Assembly: GCF_024178165.1 (NCBI RefSeq) | Contig: NZ_JAMZIE010000008.1 | Location: forward strand, 1 to 64,000 | Direction of reading: 5' to 3' | Length of the DNA: 64,000 bases | Origin: Halohasta salina | GTDB taxonomy: Archaea; Halobacteriota; Halobacteria; Halobacteriales; Haloferacaceae | Position numbers and translations under genes: made by a program | In this document: piece by piece, positions 34,671 to 42,925 of the stretch | Position numbering within the stretch: the first letter of the stretch is position 1 | Layout of the letters: each line of letters begins with the position of its first letter | Notes under the pieces: model-generated | What the model saw: the letters and a program-made list of their open reading frames with translations, nothing else | Database searches by the model: none | What the model was told of the DNA's origin: nothing

Positions 34671-36305
34671 TCAGCGGTAGCGACCGCGGTCCTCGACGGC
34701 CGCCAGTCGGTCGACGACCGCCTCGTCGCCGGCCTCGCGGTAGCCCGCCAGCATCGCCCGTTCGAGCGGTGCCGGGTCGTCGGCGGTGGCCGCGAGGCTC
34801 TGCCGGAAGACGTGGAGGTCCATCGCGTGGTCCTCGACGTGGCCCGTGTGGAAGCCGAGACCGAAATCGATCAGCCACGTCCGGTCGCCGATCCTGACGT
34901 TTCGCGTGGTCGGATCGCCGTGGACGAATCCCGCGTCGTGGATCGCCGCAAGATGGCGGCCGACCGCCCGAACGGGCCCCGTCGAGAGGGCGGCCGCCAG
35001 ATCGGTCTCGCCGACGTGTTCGAACCGGATCGTCGACTCGGCGGTGTCGACGTCCCACACCAGCGGTGTCGGCACGCCCGCCCGGCGGGCCTCGGCGGTG
35101 AGTCGGGCCTCGGCGGTCGTCCGCTCGGCCCGGAGCGTCTCGTCGAGTGCGGGGTGGCGGTAGGCCTTCGGCAGCCGACGCTTGCGGACGTACGTCGACG
35201 GCAGGCTCACGTCCTCTTCGCCGGGGTCGACCACGTCGACGACCGCCTCCGCGCCGCGTTGGGTGACCGTTCCCTGATCCAATCCACGCGCGACCGAGGG
35301 CTCGTCGTCTCGCCACGTCACCGGCACCTGATCGGGCCGGAAGTTGGGGTCGACCGTCGACTCCGCGATGGCGAGGGTATCACCGGCGGCGAACTGTTTG
35401 GCACCCAGCACGGCGATCATCCCGGCGTTGTCCCGGAGGAATCGCGGCTCGGGGGCGTGGAACGCCGCACCGCGGGACTCGCACATCGTATCGAGCATCT
35501 CCCGAAGCCGGGCGTTCTGCCCGACGCCGCCACCGAGGACGAGTTCGTCGGTGCCGGTGAGCGACAGCGCGCGCTCGGCGACTTCGGTCAGCATCGCGAA
35601 GACGTGTTCCTGCAACGAAAAACAGATATCGTCGATCGCCTCGCCGTCGTCCGCCGCCTGCTTGGCGGCGCTCATGATCCCGGAAAACGAGAAGTCCATC
35701 CCCTTGACGACGTACGGGAGGTCGATGAACTCTCCTTCGGCGGCCGCTTCCTCGACTTTCGGCCCGCCGGGGTGGCTCCAGCCGATGTGGCGGGTGAACT
35801 TGTCGATGGCGTTGCCGACGCCGGTGTCCATCGTCTCGCCCAGCACGCGGTACCGACCGTTGTGGAACCCCAGCAGGTGGGCGTTCGCGCCCGAGGCATT
35901 GAGGCAGACCGGCGACTCGAAGCCCGACTGGTGTCGACCGATCTCCAGATGGGCGACCATGTGGTTGACGCCGACGAGCGGGACATCCAGCGCTTGGGCG
36001 GCCGCCCGCGCGGCGGTGCCGACGGTCCGCAGACAGGGGCCGAGTCCCGGCCCCCGCGAGAAGGCGACGGCGTCGACGTCGTAAGGGGCACTGGCGCCCT
36101 CGGGGGCCGTCTCGGCGGCGTGGCGCAGGGCGCGGTCGACGACCTGCGGCAGGGCCTCGCCCATGTGTTCGGCGGCTTCACGCGGGTGAAGGCCGCCGCT
36201 GTCGGGCTGGTAGGGGTCGCTTTCGATAAAAACGGACTCCTCGGCATCGTCGTACACGGCCGCGCTGGCGGCCCACGCGGTGCCTTCGATGCCGAGAACG
36301 CGCAT
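34671..36305 (-). CDS. KEOPS Kae1-Bud32 fusion, tRNA t6A synthesis
   Basis: The 544-residue protein fuses Kae1 (about 1-325) and Bud32 (about 340-544). Kae1 shows the ASKHA fold with SRGPGLGPCLRTVGTAAR, the metal site NHMVAHLEIGRH and the late GGGVGQNARLREML. Bud32 shows the atypical kinase/ATPase motifs HDAGFVHGDPTTRN and WLIDFGLGFHTGH. The complex adds threonylcarbamoyl to A37 of ANN-decoding tRNAs. The fusion is known in several archaeal lineages. It lies eight bases after the eS24 gene. Confidence 0.96.
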   Translation of the reverse strand: MRVLGIEGTAWAASAAVYDDAEESVFIESDPYQPDSGGLHPREAAEHMGEALPQVVDRALRHAAETAPEGASAPYDVDAVAFSRGPGLGPCLRTVGTAARAAAQALDVPLVGVNHMVAHLEIGRHQSGFESPVCLNASGANAHLLGFHNGRYRVLGETMDTGVGNAIDKFTRHIGWSHPGGPKVEEAAAEGEFIDLPYVVKGMDFSFSGIMSAAKQAADDGEAIDDICFSLQEHVFAMLTEVAERALSLTGTDELVLGGGVGQNARLREMLDTMCESRGAAFHAPEPRFLRDNAGMIAVLGAKQFAAGDTLAIAESTVDPNFRPDQVPVTWRDDEPSVARGLDQGTVTQRGAEAVVDVVDPGEEDVSLPSTYVRKRRLPKAYRHPALDETLRAERTTAEARLTAEARRAGVPTPLVWDVDTAESTIRFEHVGETDLAAALSTGPVRAVGRHLAAIHDAGFVHGDPTTRNVRIGDRTWLIDFGLGFHTGHVEDHAMDLHVFRQSLAATADDPAPLERAMLAGYREAGDEAVVDRLAAVEDRGRYR

Positions 36306-36313
36306 TCGGCCGG

Positions 36314-36619
36314 TTAGGCTTCCTCGACTTCGGCCTCGGGCTCGTCGATCTTGTTGCGGTCGAGCATGTGTTCCTGTTCGACCTCGCGGGCGAACTCGGG
36401 GGAGTCGTAGACCTTGGCGTAGCCGACCGTCTTGCGCATGCCGAAGGCCGTATCGAGTTCGTGAACCACGACCTCGTCGGAGTCCTTGTCGAGTTTGGCC
36501 GCGAGGCTGTCACGGACCGACAGCCGGGAGGGCGTGGTCTCGTCGTGAACCGTCTCGAACCGGATATCTGTGCGGTGCAGCATCGGATTGTCCTCCTCCG
36601 AAATGATGGTAACGTCCAT
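36314..36619 (-). CDS. rps24e: Ribosomal protein eS24
   Basis: This 101-residue protein begins MDVTIISEEDNPMLHRTDIR and contains KTVGYAKVYDSPEFAREVEQ, both typical of eS24. It belongs to the 30S subunit. The C terminus is acidic as expected for halophiles. In many archaea eS31 (S27ae) follows directly; here the next start, kae1, is only eight bases away and no eS31 is present. Confidence 0.96.
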   Translation of the reverse strand: MDVTIISEEDNPMLHRTDIRFETVHDETTPSRLSVRDSLAAKLDKDSDEVVVHELDTAFGMRKTVGYAKVYDSPEFAREVEQEHMLDRNKIDEPEAEVEEA

Positions 36620-36692
36620 GGTCAGTTGCTCATAACTCCACGGGAACGCTGTAAAAGGATTTCGAAGCCCCCGCTCGCCGGCAGGCGGACCC

Positions 36693-37265
36693 TCAGTCGA
36701 CGATCGCCAGTGCGCTCGCGGTGTCGCCGTCGAAGCGGGAGAGCAACGACCGGGCCTCGTCGGTGGCCGCCGCGGTCACCGCGACGTGGACCATCCCGTC
36801 GCCGGGCTGCCCGTAGACGACGCTCGCCCCGCGGGGGGCGGCGACGATCGCCGGCAGCGTCGCCAGATCCTCCTCGCCGTCAACGACGAGTCGGATCGGC
36901 TCCGGGGAGTCGATCGCTGCGGCCAGCGCCGACAACAGCGCCCGCGAGAGCGTTCCCGGCGGGTTCTCGATTTCGCGGGTGGCGGCATCGGGATCGGCGA
37001 GGGTCGAGGCGGTGGTCTCGTCGACCACCTCGCGCTCGGTCTTCCCGTCGACCACCGCCACATCGGGCTGGCGGTCGGCCGCCAGCAGGTGGTGGGTGAC
37101 GACATCGCCGACAGCGATAAGTGGCGGCTCGTCGGCAGGGGCGTCCGTCACGGCGGCATCCGCCGCGGCCGAGTCGACCGCTGCCAGCAGCTCGTCGGTG
37201 TCGGTGTAGACGGGCCCGAACGGCTCTTTAAAAGCATCGCGGAGCGAGTCGGGCAGCCGGAGCAC
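36693..37265 (-). CDS. GTP-dependent dephospho-CoA kinase (DUF359)
   Basis: The best start is GTG 37265 (LRLPDSLRDAFKEPFGP), two bases after the Spt4 stop, giving 190 residues. The DUF359 features are visible: GPVYTDTDELL, the GDVVTHHLLA loop near residue 60, and DGKTEREVV. A C-terminal strand VVYGQPGDGMVHV follows. Members phosphorylate dephospho-CoA with GTP in CoA biosynthesis, as shown for Thermococcus. Its position between spt4 and eS24 is conserved in archaea. Confidence 0.9.
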   Translation of the reverse strand: MLRLPDSLRDAFKEPFGPVYTDTDELLAAVDSAAADAAVTDAPADEPPLIAVGDVVTHHLLAADRQPDVAVVDGKTEREVVDETTASTLADPDAATREIENPPGTLSRALLSALAAAIDSPEPIRLVVDGEEDLATLPAIVAAPRGASVVYGQPGDGMVHVAVTAAATDEARSLLSRFDGDTASALAIVD

Positions 37266-37267
37266 GG

Positions 37268-37465
37268 CTATCGGACCTTGAGGGCGTAGCTGCCGGGCTC
37301 GGTGACGTTCATCTCGGTGGCGATCTCGCTTTCCTCGGGATGGGGGATGATGACGTACCCCGCCCAGTCCTCCGTGAGGCTCGAGGAGCCGCAGTTGACG
37401 CAGTTCTGGACGTCGGCGTCGTTGACGTAGTGGCACTCACGGCAGGCGAGCCGTGATTCGACCAT
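37268..37465 (-). CDS. spt4: Transcription elongation factor Spt4 (RpoE2)
   Basis: A 65-residue zinc-ribbon protein with CRECHYV and CVNCGS supplying four Cys ligands, then the hallmark DWAGYVIIPHPEESEIA. It pairs with Spt5 on RNA polymerase to aid processivity. The ATG directly follows the rpoE stop, indicating cotranscription. Confidence 0.95.
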   Translation of the reverse strand: MVESRLACRECHYVNDADVQNCVNCGSSSLTEDWAGYVIIPHPEESEIATEMNVTEPGSYALKVR

Positions 37466-38044
37466 TTAGCTCCCCTCCGAGGTGGCTTCCTGGCTCCGCT
37501 TTCGGCGGTCGCTCTCCAGCCAGTCGTGTTTGCCGAGGCCGGGCTGTTTGGCCGTCAGGCCGATCTTCGAGTCGCGGGGATTCCGCTCGTCGATACTTTT
37601 CGTGACGATTCGCACCCGAACGGGGTCGTCGACGCCGAGGGTCTGGTTCGATTCGGTCGAGGCCAGCTGCTGATTCTCGCCGTCATAGGCGAGGTATTCG
37701 TCCGAAATCTGGGAGACGTGGAGCAACCCGTCGACGGGGCCGATCCCGACGAACGCGCCGAACTCGACGACCTCGACGACCGTCCCGTCGACGACCTCCT
37801 GCATGTCGGGGTCGAAGGTGATCGCGTCGAACTCCGCTTCGTAGTAGACGCCGGGACGGTTGGGCAGCACCGTTCCCTCCCCGATGTCGTGTACCTCGGC
37901 GATACTGACGACACTGCCGACGTCTTCGTCCATCCGTCCTTCCAACTTGTCCTGCAGCAGGTGTTTGACCCGCTGTGGCGTCACGTCCGCCAACTGCTGT
38001 GGCGGCACTTCAACCGTGTCTTTGAGTCGTACCCGTTTGTACAT
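37466..38044 (-). CDS. rpoE: DNA-directed RNA polymerase subunit E' (Rpo7)
   Basis: This 192-residue protein is the Rpb7/RpoE' stalk subunit. It starts MYKRVRLKDTVEVPP and has an RNP domain to about residue 80. The C-terminal S1 domain begins with VVDGTVVEVVEFGAFVGIGP and GLLHVSQISDEY. It binds emerging RNA with Rpo4. Its neighbours (aIF2 gamma, PIN, Spt4) form the canonical archaeal cluster. Confidence 0.96.
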   Translation of the reverse strand: MYKRVRLKDTVEVPPQQLADVTPQRVKHLLQDKLEGRMDEDVGSVVSIAEVHDIGEGTVLPNRPGVYYEAEFDAITFDPDMQEVVDGTVVEVVEFGAFVGIGPVDGLLHVSQISDEYLAYDGENQQLASTESNQTLGVDDPVRVRIVTKSIDERNPRDSKIGLTAKQPGLGKHDWLESDRRKRSQEATSEGS

Positions 38045-38045
38045 G

Positions 38046-38432
38046 TTATGGTTCCGTTATCCCGAGTCTGTTTCGGCCCCGAAGGCCGACCACGCGCACG
38101 CCGCGGGACAGCAGGCGGTCGCGCAGGGGGCGGTCGTTCGTGACGACGGCCGCGAGGTCGCCGTCAACCGCGAGTTCGACCACCGCATCGTCCGCATACG
38201 ATTCGTTCGTTTCGACTACACGACACCGATCCGCAAGATCTTTTCCCACGCTGGCAGCTTTCGCTGCCTCGCCGCTGCCGGCCGCCAGCGCATCGAGTTC
38301 GTCGACGACGGCCCGTGGCACGAGATATTCCGCCGCGCCGGCTCCGAACAGCCGGTCGAGCTCGTCGAACACTCGTACGCCGAGTTCGACCGGCATCATC
38401 AGCGCGTTCGTATCCATGCCAACAGCCGTCAT
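38046..38432 (-). CDS. PIN-domain protein (Fcf1/Utp24-like)
   Basis: The 128-residue protein has the PIN acidic residues in order: Asp7 in GMDTNALM, Glu in VVDELDAL near residue 46, Asp in SYADDAVVELA near 82, and Asp in VVTNDRPLRDRLL near 98. A Fcf1-like end (GVRVVGLRGRNRL) follows. In archaea this conserved gene between aIF2 gamma and rpoE is thought to be an rRNA-processing nuclease. Start and stop are within two bases of its neighbours. Confidence 0.92.
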   Translation of the reverse strand: MTAVGMDTNALMMPVELGVRVFDELDRLFGAGAAEYLVPRAVVDELDALAAGSGEAAKAASVGKDLADRCRVVETNESYADDAVVELAVDGDLAAVVTNDRPLRDRLLSRGVRVVGLRGRNRLGITEP

Positions 38433-38433
38433 C

Positions 38434-39666
38434 TTACTCCGTCAGCGTGCCGACGCCGATCAGCCGCCACCGCGCGCCGACACGGCGGTTGATAGCGATC
38501 TTGGCGCCTGCGGGCGCACAGACCGGCCGTTTGAGGTTGACCTCACACTCGCCGGTCCGCGCGCTCGTCACTGCCCCCACCGTGGTCGCGGTGCCGACAG
38601 TGAGCATCAGCGGCTCGCCGGTCGAGATCTCCTCGACCTCGTCGTTTTCGCCGACCACCCGATCGAGGAGGTCGACATCCATCTCGAAGGCCTCACGGGT
38701 CGGTGGCAGGCTGCCGGGCGTGCCGGCGACCTGCCCGCCGAGGGCATCACCCTTGGCGAGACTTGGGTCGAGGCCGGTGCCGACGCCGACGAGGCCGCCG
38801 GGGGTCACCGAGTCGACGCTCTCGCTGCCGGCCTGCAGCGACCGGATCGAGGTCTCGATCGACTGCCACTCGGTTTTGCCGCCCTCCTCGACCTCGCGGC
38901 CGGGACGGAGTTGGATCTCGTCGTCGACCTCGAACTCGCCGGCGACGAGACTCCCGCCGACGACGCCGCCGGAGAGGTTCTCCCACGTCGTGCCGGGGCG
39001 ATTGATGTCGAAGCTCCGAGCGACGTACATCCGGGCGTCCTCGCCCGCCGTGCGCTCGGGCGTCGGGATCTCGTCTTCGATGGCCTCGATCAGGAGATCG
39101 AGGTTGACCTCCTGTTGGGCGCTGATCGGGACGATCGGGGCGTCCTCGGCGACCGTTCCCTCGACGAACTCCTGGATCTGTTCGTAGTTGTCGACCGCCC
39201 GGTCGCGGTCGACGAGGTCGACCTTGTTCTGGGCGATGACGATGTTCTCGATGCCGATGATATCTAGCGCCATCAGGTGCTCTTCGGTCTGCGACTGGGG
39301 GACGTCTTCAGTCGCACTCACGACGAGCACCGCGCCGTCCATCAGCGAGGCGCCCGACAGCATCGTTGCCATCAGCGTCTCGTGGCCGGGCGCGTCGACG
39401 AACGACACCGTCCGCAGCGGTTCGCTTTCGGTGCCGTCGGGACCGCTCTCTTCGACGGTATAACAGGCGGGCGCGTCGACGCCGGGTAGTTTGCGGAACG
39501 TGGTGTCCGCATACCCCAGCCGGATCGAGATCCCGCGTTTCATCTCCTCGCTATGCTGATCGGTCCACGACCCACTCAACGCCTGGACGAGCGTCGTCTT
39601 ACCGTGGTCGACGTGGCCGACGAGTCCGATGTTCACCTCCGGTTGTGTTGTCTCTTGTGTCACCAT
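38434..39666 (-). CDS. eif2g: Translation initiation factor aIF2 gamma
   Basis: ATG 39666 ([15 protein letters not shown]) gives 410 residues; the longer frame upstream is not protein-like. The G domain shows G1 [11 protein letters not shown], the switch region [10 protein letters not shown]3 DAPGHE, G4 NKVD and G5 SAQQ. Two beta-barrel domains follow. It lacks the zinc-knuckle Cys set seen in some archaea. It delivers Met-tRNAi to the 30S subunit with aIF2 alpha and beta. Confidence 0.96.
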   Translation of the reverse strand: MVTQETTQPEVNIGLVGHVDHGKTTLVQALSGSWTDQHSEEMKRGISIRLGYADTTFRKLPGVDAPACYTVEESGPDGTESEPLRTVSFVDAPGHETLMATMLSGASLMDGAVLVVSATEDVPQSQTEEHLMALDIIGIENIVIAQNKVDLVDRDRAVDNYEQIQEFVEGTVAEDAPIVPISAQQEVNLDLLIEAIEDEIPTPERTAGEDARMYVARSFDINRPGTTWENLSGGVVGGSLVAGEFEVDDEIQLRPGREVEEGGKTEWQSIETSIRSLQAGSESVDSVTPGGLVGVGTGLDPSLAKGDALGGQVAGTPGSLPPTREAFEMDVDLLDRVVGENDEVEEISTGEPLMLTVGTATTVGAVTSARTGECEVNLKRPVCAPAGAKIAINRRVGARWRLIGVGTLTE

Positions 39667-39833
39667 TGACCTCCTGGAAGTAATCTTGTGAGAAATTCGC
39701 CCCGAACGCCTGATAAAGGTGCTGTTCTCCCGGCGGACCGTCACGGTGTGACGTGGGACGGCGGCGACTGTGAGCCACAGCCACACGACCGCGGGAGGTT
39801 CATATCCACGGAAACTGATAGGCGAACGATACC

Positions 39834-40055
39834 ATGACACGCTGGATCCGGACGGGCGACGACGGCGAGATACGCGCGGTCACCGACGAGGCATCCGACG
39901 ACGAGGGGTGGATCGAGATCTCCGAGCTGGCCTACATGAGCGACGCCGCCCCCGACGGCAAGCAGTCGACGCGCTACTACAAACCCGAAGCCGACGAACC
40001 CGACGGCGGCTGGGATATCGACTCCGAGACGATCGGCAAGGTATTCCACGCCTAA
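39834..40055 (+). CDS. Small acidic conserved protein (73 aa)
   Basis: A 73-residue protein beginning [18 protein letters not shown]. It is acidic and Trp/Tyr-containing ([33 protein letters not shown]). No membrane helix or Cys. A TTCATATCC element about 35 bases upstream may be the TATA box. I recognise no family. Its stop lies inside a strong hairpin shared with the opposing gene. Confidence 0.7.
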   Translation: MTRWIRTGDDGEIRAVTDEASDDEGWIEISELAYMSDAAPDGKQSTRYYKPEADEPDGGWDIDSETIGKVFHA

Positions 40056-40076
40056 CGCGCCGCAAGCGGCGTTAGG
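40051..40076. terminator. Hairpin containing both convergent stop codons
   Basis: CCTAACG (40051-40057) pairs with CGTTAGG (40070-40076), and inside CCGC-AA-GCGG completes an 11-bp stem with a two-base bulge and an AA loop. The TAA of the plus gene (40053-40055) and the TAA of the minus gene (40072-40074) are both in the stem. It is the strongest hairpin I saw in the window and a good candidate for bidirectional termination or 3' end protection. Confidence 0.6.
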
Positions 40077-40497
40077 TGTCGCCTACCTCCCCGCGGTAGT
40101 GTCGACCGAACGCCCGCCGGCGGACGGTCGCGGCCGCAGCCTCGGGTTCGTGCTGGTAGCTGGCGGCGACGACCGTCTCGGCGAAGCCGACCGGATGCCA
40201 GACGACCGACGCGACCGACTCGCTGCCGGCGAGGTCGACCGAGTAGTCGGGATTGTCGTCACACCACTCGTCAAAATCCCCTCGGGAGCCATCGTAGGTG
40301 GTCAAAAGCGAGGCGAACATCGCGTCGCGCGCGGTCTCGATCACCGCACCGGTGACCCGTTCGTCGTACTCGGCGTTGTCGAACGCCATTGCCTTCGTGG
40401 CCTCCTTGATCACGACCTGCGCGGCTGGCCCGGCAGCCTCGTAGGCCTCGCGGGCAGCGTCGACCGACTCGAACTCGTAGACGCCTGCGGTCTCCAT
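40072..40497 (-). CDS. DUF5809-family protein
   Basis: The 141-residue protein begins METAGVYEFESVDAAREAYE and contains AMAFDNAEYDERVTGAVIET and DYSVDLAGSESVASVVWHPV. The pattern matches a haloarchaeal DUF5809-type family. It is soluble with a compact alpha/beta composition. It follows the zinc-finger gene at 40520 by 22 bases on the same strand; this pair is likely an operon. Function unknown. Confidence 0.8.
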   Translation of the reverse strand: METAGVYEFESVDAAREAYEAAGPAAQVVIKEATKAMAFDNAEYDERVTGAVIETARDAMFASLLTTYDGSRGDFDEWCDDNPDYSVDLAGSESVASVVWHPVGFAETVVAASYQHEPEAAAATVRRRAFGRHYRGEVGDT

Positions 40498-40519
40498 GCG
40501 TCGACACCAATGCGACGGA

Positions 40520-40963
40520 TTAGGACTCTTTTCCTTCGTCGTCGGGACCGCGCTGCTGCATCCGTTCGGTTAGCTCCCGGGCTTCGTCGAGGATCGCTTC
40601 CGCGTCGGCGTCCAGTTGGGCGGTCTCGGCCGCCGACTCGGTGATCGCCGGCCGGCCCTGCGTGGTGTCCTCGTGGCTCCCGTCGACCGGGTGGGTGTGG
40701 CTGTGCTCGCCGGGATGGTCGTGGTCGGTCGTCTCCTCGGCGCGGTCGGCGACCAGATCGGCGAGTTCGGAGCGGGGGATCGACTCCCAGTCGCCGGCCC
40801 CCTCGTCGACCGTGTCAACCCCCCCATCGACCGCCTCGTCGACCGCGTCGGCGAGCCACGCATCGTGGTCCTCGCCGTGGAGGATCGCCGTCACTGCCAG
40901 ATGGTTCGCACACGCTGCCGCGTCGCCGAACGGTTCGGCACACACCGGACAGAGGTAGCCCAT
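40520..40963 (-). CDS. DUF5810-family zinc-finger-like protein
   Basis: This 147-residue protein starts MGYLCPVCAEPFGDAAACANHLAVTAILH, a C2H2-like arrangement (Cys-x2-Cys...His...His) that probably binds zinc. The rest is acidic and His-rich (DHDHPGEHSHTHP) with a C-terminal helix. The His cluster could bind metal. Likely a nucleic-acid- or protein-binding factor; no function known. Cotranscribed with the DUF5809 gene downstream. Confidence 0.8.
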   Translation of the reverse strand: MGYLCPVCAEPFGDAAACANHLAVTAILHGEDHDAWLADAVDEAVDGGVDTVDEGAGDWESIPRSELADLVADRAEETTDHDHPGEHSHTHPVDGSHEDTTQGRPAITESAAETAQLDADAEAILDEARELTERMQQRGPDDEGKES

Positions 40964-41021
40964 TGGCCCCCAGTAGGGAGGAGCTAACTAAAACAGCAGT
41001 GGTCGGCCGACCCCCGACCGA

Positions 41022-41498
41022 TCACCGGCGCGACTCGTAGACCAACACGAGGGCGGCCTCGCCGTCGTGGTAGTACCGCGGGATCCGCTTGCGCGGCTCG
41101 AACCCCTCTTGGGCGTAGAGGCGTCTGGCGGCGGTGTTGTGCTCGCGAACTTCGAGTTTGATCCGGACGACCCCCTCGACGAGTAGCCGCGAGACGGCCT
41201 GCCGCAGCAGCAGCCGTCCGATCCCGTTCCGTTGGGCTTCTGGGTCGACCGCGAGATCCTTGACGTGGCCGAAATCCCGGCCGTTGTTGGCGGTCCGGTC
41301 GGCGACGACGTAGCCGAGCAGCCGACCGTCGAGGTCGGCGACGAGGAAGGCGGGCTCGCCGAGGAACTCCTCGAACACTGCGTAGGACCACGGCTCGTCG
41401 AACACGCGTTTTTCGAGCCGGTGGATCGACAGCAGATCCGGACGGGTCGCCTGCCGGACCGTAACTGTCTCGGCGTCGACCGTCGGGCTCGGGACCAC
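41022..41498 (-). CDS. RimI-type GNAT N-acetyltransferase
   Basis: The start is GTG 41498, no ATG being near the fold boundary; the product is 158 residues. The GNAT motif A is clear as VKDLAVDPEAQRNGIGRLLL (Q-x-x-G-x-G/A-type site near residue 100). KLEVREHNTAARRLYAQEGFE and a Tyr in RYYHDGEAALV follow, as in RimI/Ard1. It acetylates protein N termini, in archaea post- or co-translationally. Confidence 0.9.
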   Translation of the reverse strand: MVPSPTVDAETVTVRQATRPDLLSIHRLEKRVFDEPWSYAVFEEFLGEPAFLVADLDGRLLGYVVADRTANNGRDFGHVKDLAVDPEAQRNGIGRLLLRQAVSRLLVEGVVRIKLEVREHNTAARRLYAQEGFEPRKRIPRYYHDGEAALVLVYESRR

Positions 41499-41547
41499 GG
41501 GCAGAGTAGGGAGTGCGGGAGGAAAAGCCCGTGGGGTTCGCCGCCAG

Positions 41548-42774
41548 TCAGCGTCCCTCGGCGTAGGCGGCGACTAACTTCCGCTCGGCCGCCCGGAGGT
41601 GCTGGTGGAACGTCTGGCGGGTGATGTCCATAGTCGCAGCGATCTCGCTGCCGTCGACCGGTCGGGGCCACTCGAAGTAGCCGTTGAGCCGGGCGGCTCG
41701 AAGGGCGGCTCCCTGGCGGTCGGTCAGCCGCTCGTCTACAGCCGCGGCGAACTCGGTGTGGTGCCGGTCCCGGCGGTCGCGTTCGGTCCGCCTCCGGAGG
41801 TCGACGGTGTCGTACCGCGTCCGGAGGGCCTCTAGCAGGCAGCGAACGTCCTGCTCGGGCGGGACCTCGACGGTGAACTCGGCGGCCTCGGGGGTGGCGC
41901 TCGCCGCAGTCACGGTCGCGCCGAACGCCGCGAGTTCGTCGTCGGGATGGACGGTCGACACCGTGACCGAGAGCGTCAGCCGCCGGTCGGTTGCGGCGAC
42001 GACACGGGTCGACTCGACGAGCGGCAGTTCGCCGACGGTCTCGGGGTCGGTGTCGGCCGCGGTCGCCAGATACAACTCACAGTCGTCGGCACCGGCGGCA
42101 GTCGTTCCACACCGCTCGACGCGCCCGCCGGCCGCGGCGGCCAGCCGCGCGAGGCGGGTCTCGGGGTCGCTGACCGTGATCTGCAGCTCGGTGACGTGGT
42201 CGGTCGTCAGGATCCGAGCGGTCTCGGCGGCGTGGAGCCCGGCGGCGACGGTCGTCCCCACGGCCGCCAACAGCCCTTCTTCGCCGCCGATGGTCGAGTC
42301 GCCGTAGACGCCACACAGCCCGTAGCGCCGGTCGCCGTACCGGAGCGGGACGACCACCAGCCGATCGGCACCGACCGCCGCCGGCGCGACCGTTCCCTCG
42401 CGGTCGGCGGCGACACACTGCTGGAGACTGCCGGCCTCGGCGGCCGCCGTCACCGCTGTTGGGAGCGCCTCGGACGACACCGTCTCGGTCGACACCCTCT
42501 CGGCAGTCGACAGCCGGAGCGTCCCGTCGTCGAAACGACCGACCCATGCCGCCGCGTAGCCCCCCGTCTCGACGAGCGTCTCACAGATCCCTCGCTCGAT
42601 CGCCGGCCGGTCGGTCGCGGCCGCGAGCACGCCCGACACCGACTGCAGGAGGTCGGTCGTGTGGGTCGGCACCGACGCGACCCCTCGGTCGGTTGGCAGC
42701 GCGACCAGCGGCAGGCTCTCCTCGCCGGCCGGTCGACCCGACGGGCGCACCAACAACACTCGTGGGACGGTCAT
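41548..42774 (-). CDS. Bat-like (GAF / HTH-10) transcriptional regulator
   Basis: ATG 42774 (MTVPRVLLVRP) gives 408 residues. A GAF-like sensor region spans about 35-190 (LLQSVSGVLAAATDRPAIER, VVPLRYGDRRYGLCGVYGD). A bacterioopsin-activator-type linker follows, and a C-terminal HTH_10 domain covers 350-405 (LTDRQGAALRAARLNGYFEW, ATMDITRQTFHQHLRAAERK). This is the Bat architecture, without an obvious PAS domain. It is divergent from the halorhodopsin gene. The TATA-like AATATTTAA near 42804 fits a leaderless start. I infer that it controls halorhodopsin and perhaps itself. Confidence 0.9.
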   Translation of the reverse strand: MTVPRVLLVRPSGRPAGEESLPLVALPTDRGVASVPTHTTDLLQSVSGVLAAATDRPAIERGICETLVETGGYAAAWVGRFDDGTLRLSTAERVSTETVSSEALPTAVTAAAEAGSLQQCVAADREGTVAPAAVGADRLVVVPLRYGDRRYGLCGVYGDSTIGGEEGLLAAVGTTVAAGLHAAETARILTTDHVTELQITVSDPETRLARLAAAAGGRVERCGTTAAGADDCELYLATAADTDPETVGELPLVESTRVVAATDRRLTLSVTVSTVHPDDELAAFGATVTAASATPEAAEFTVEVPPEQDVRCLLEALRTRYDTVDLRRRTERDRRDRHHTEFAAAVDERLTDRQGAALRAARLNGYFEWPRPVDGSEIAATMDITRQTFHQHLRAAERKLVAAYAEGR

Positions 42775-42822
42775 AGCCGGCTGTTGGCACGTAACTGTGT
42801 TAAATATTTCCGCAACATAAAA

Positions 42823-42839
42823 ATACATATATTATGTAT
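42823..42839. promoter_or_regulatory. Perfect palindrome in the bat-hop intergenic region
   Basis: ATACATA-TAT-TATGTAT is a perfect 17-base inverted repeat lying 49-65 bases upstream of the Bat-like ATG, just outside its AATATTTAA box. The position equals where an activator site would sit for that gene. It is AT-rich in a GC-rich genome, so it may partly be promoter DNA. Confidence 0.5.
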
Positions 42840-42868
42840 GAACTGCCGACCGGTTGGTCAGCACGCAT

Positions 42869-42883
42869 ACCGTACCAGTTAGG
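42869..42883 (+). promoter_or_regulatory. Bat-type upstream activator sequence of halorhodopsin
   Basis: ACCGTACCAGTTAGG matches the bop-regulon UAS consensus as I recall it (ACC-c-n-actag-TT-n-GG): all upper-case positions and four of the six lower-case ones agree. If its first base is -52, the transcription start falls near 42921, a few bases before the hop ATG, just as in bop. This is strong positional support. Confidence 0.7.
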
Positions 42884-42890
42884 TCATGCG

Positions 42891-42896
42891 TTTTAG
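42891..42896 (+). promoter_or_regulatory. Probable TATA-like element of halorhodopsin
   Basis: TTTTAG lies 8 bases after the UAS and about 30 bases upstream of the inferred start near 42921. A better-looking TATAAATC at 42912-42919 is too close to the ATG to serve the first start codon, though it could direct a shorter product from the ATG at 42971. Confidence 0.45.
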
Positions 42897-42925
42897 AGGC
42901 CGGGTTGTTAGTATAAATCCAGATT

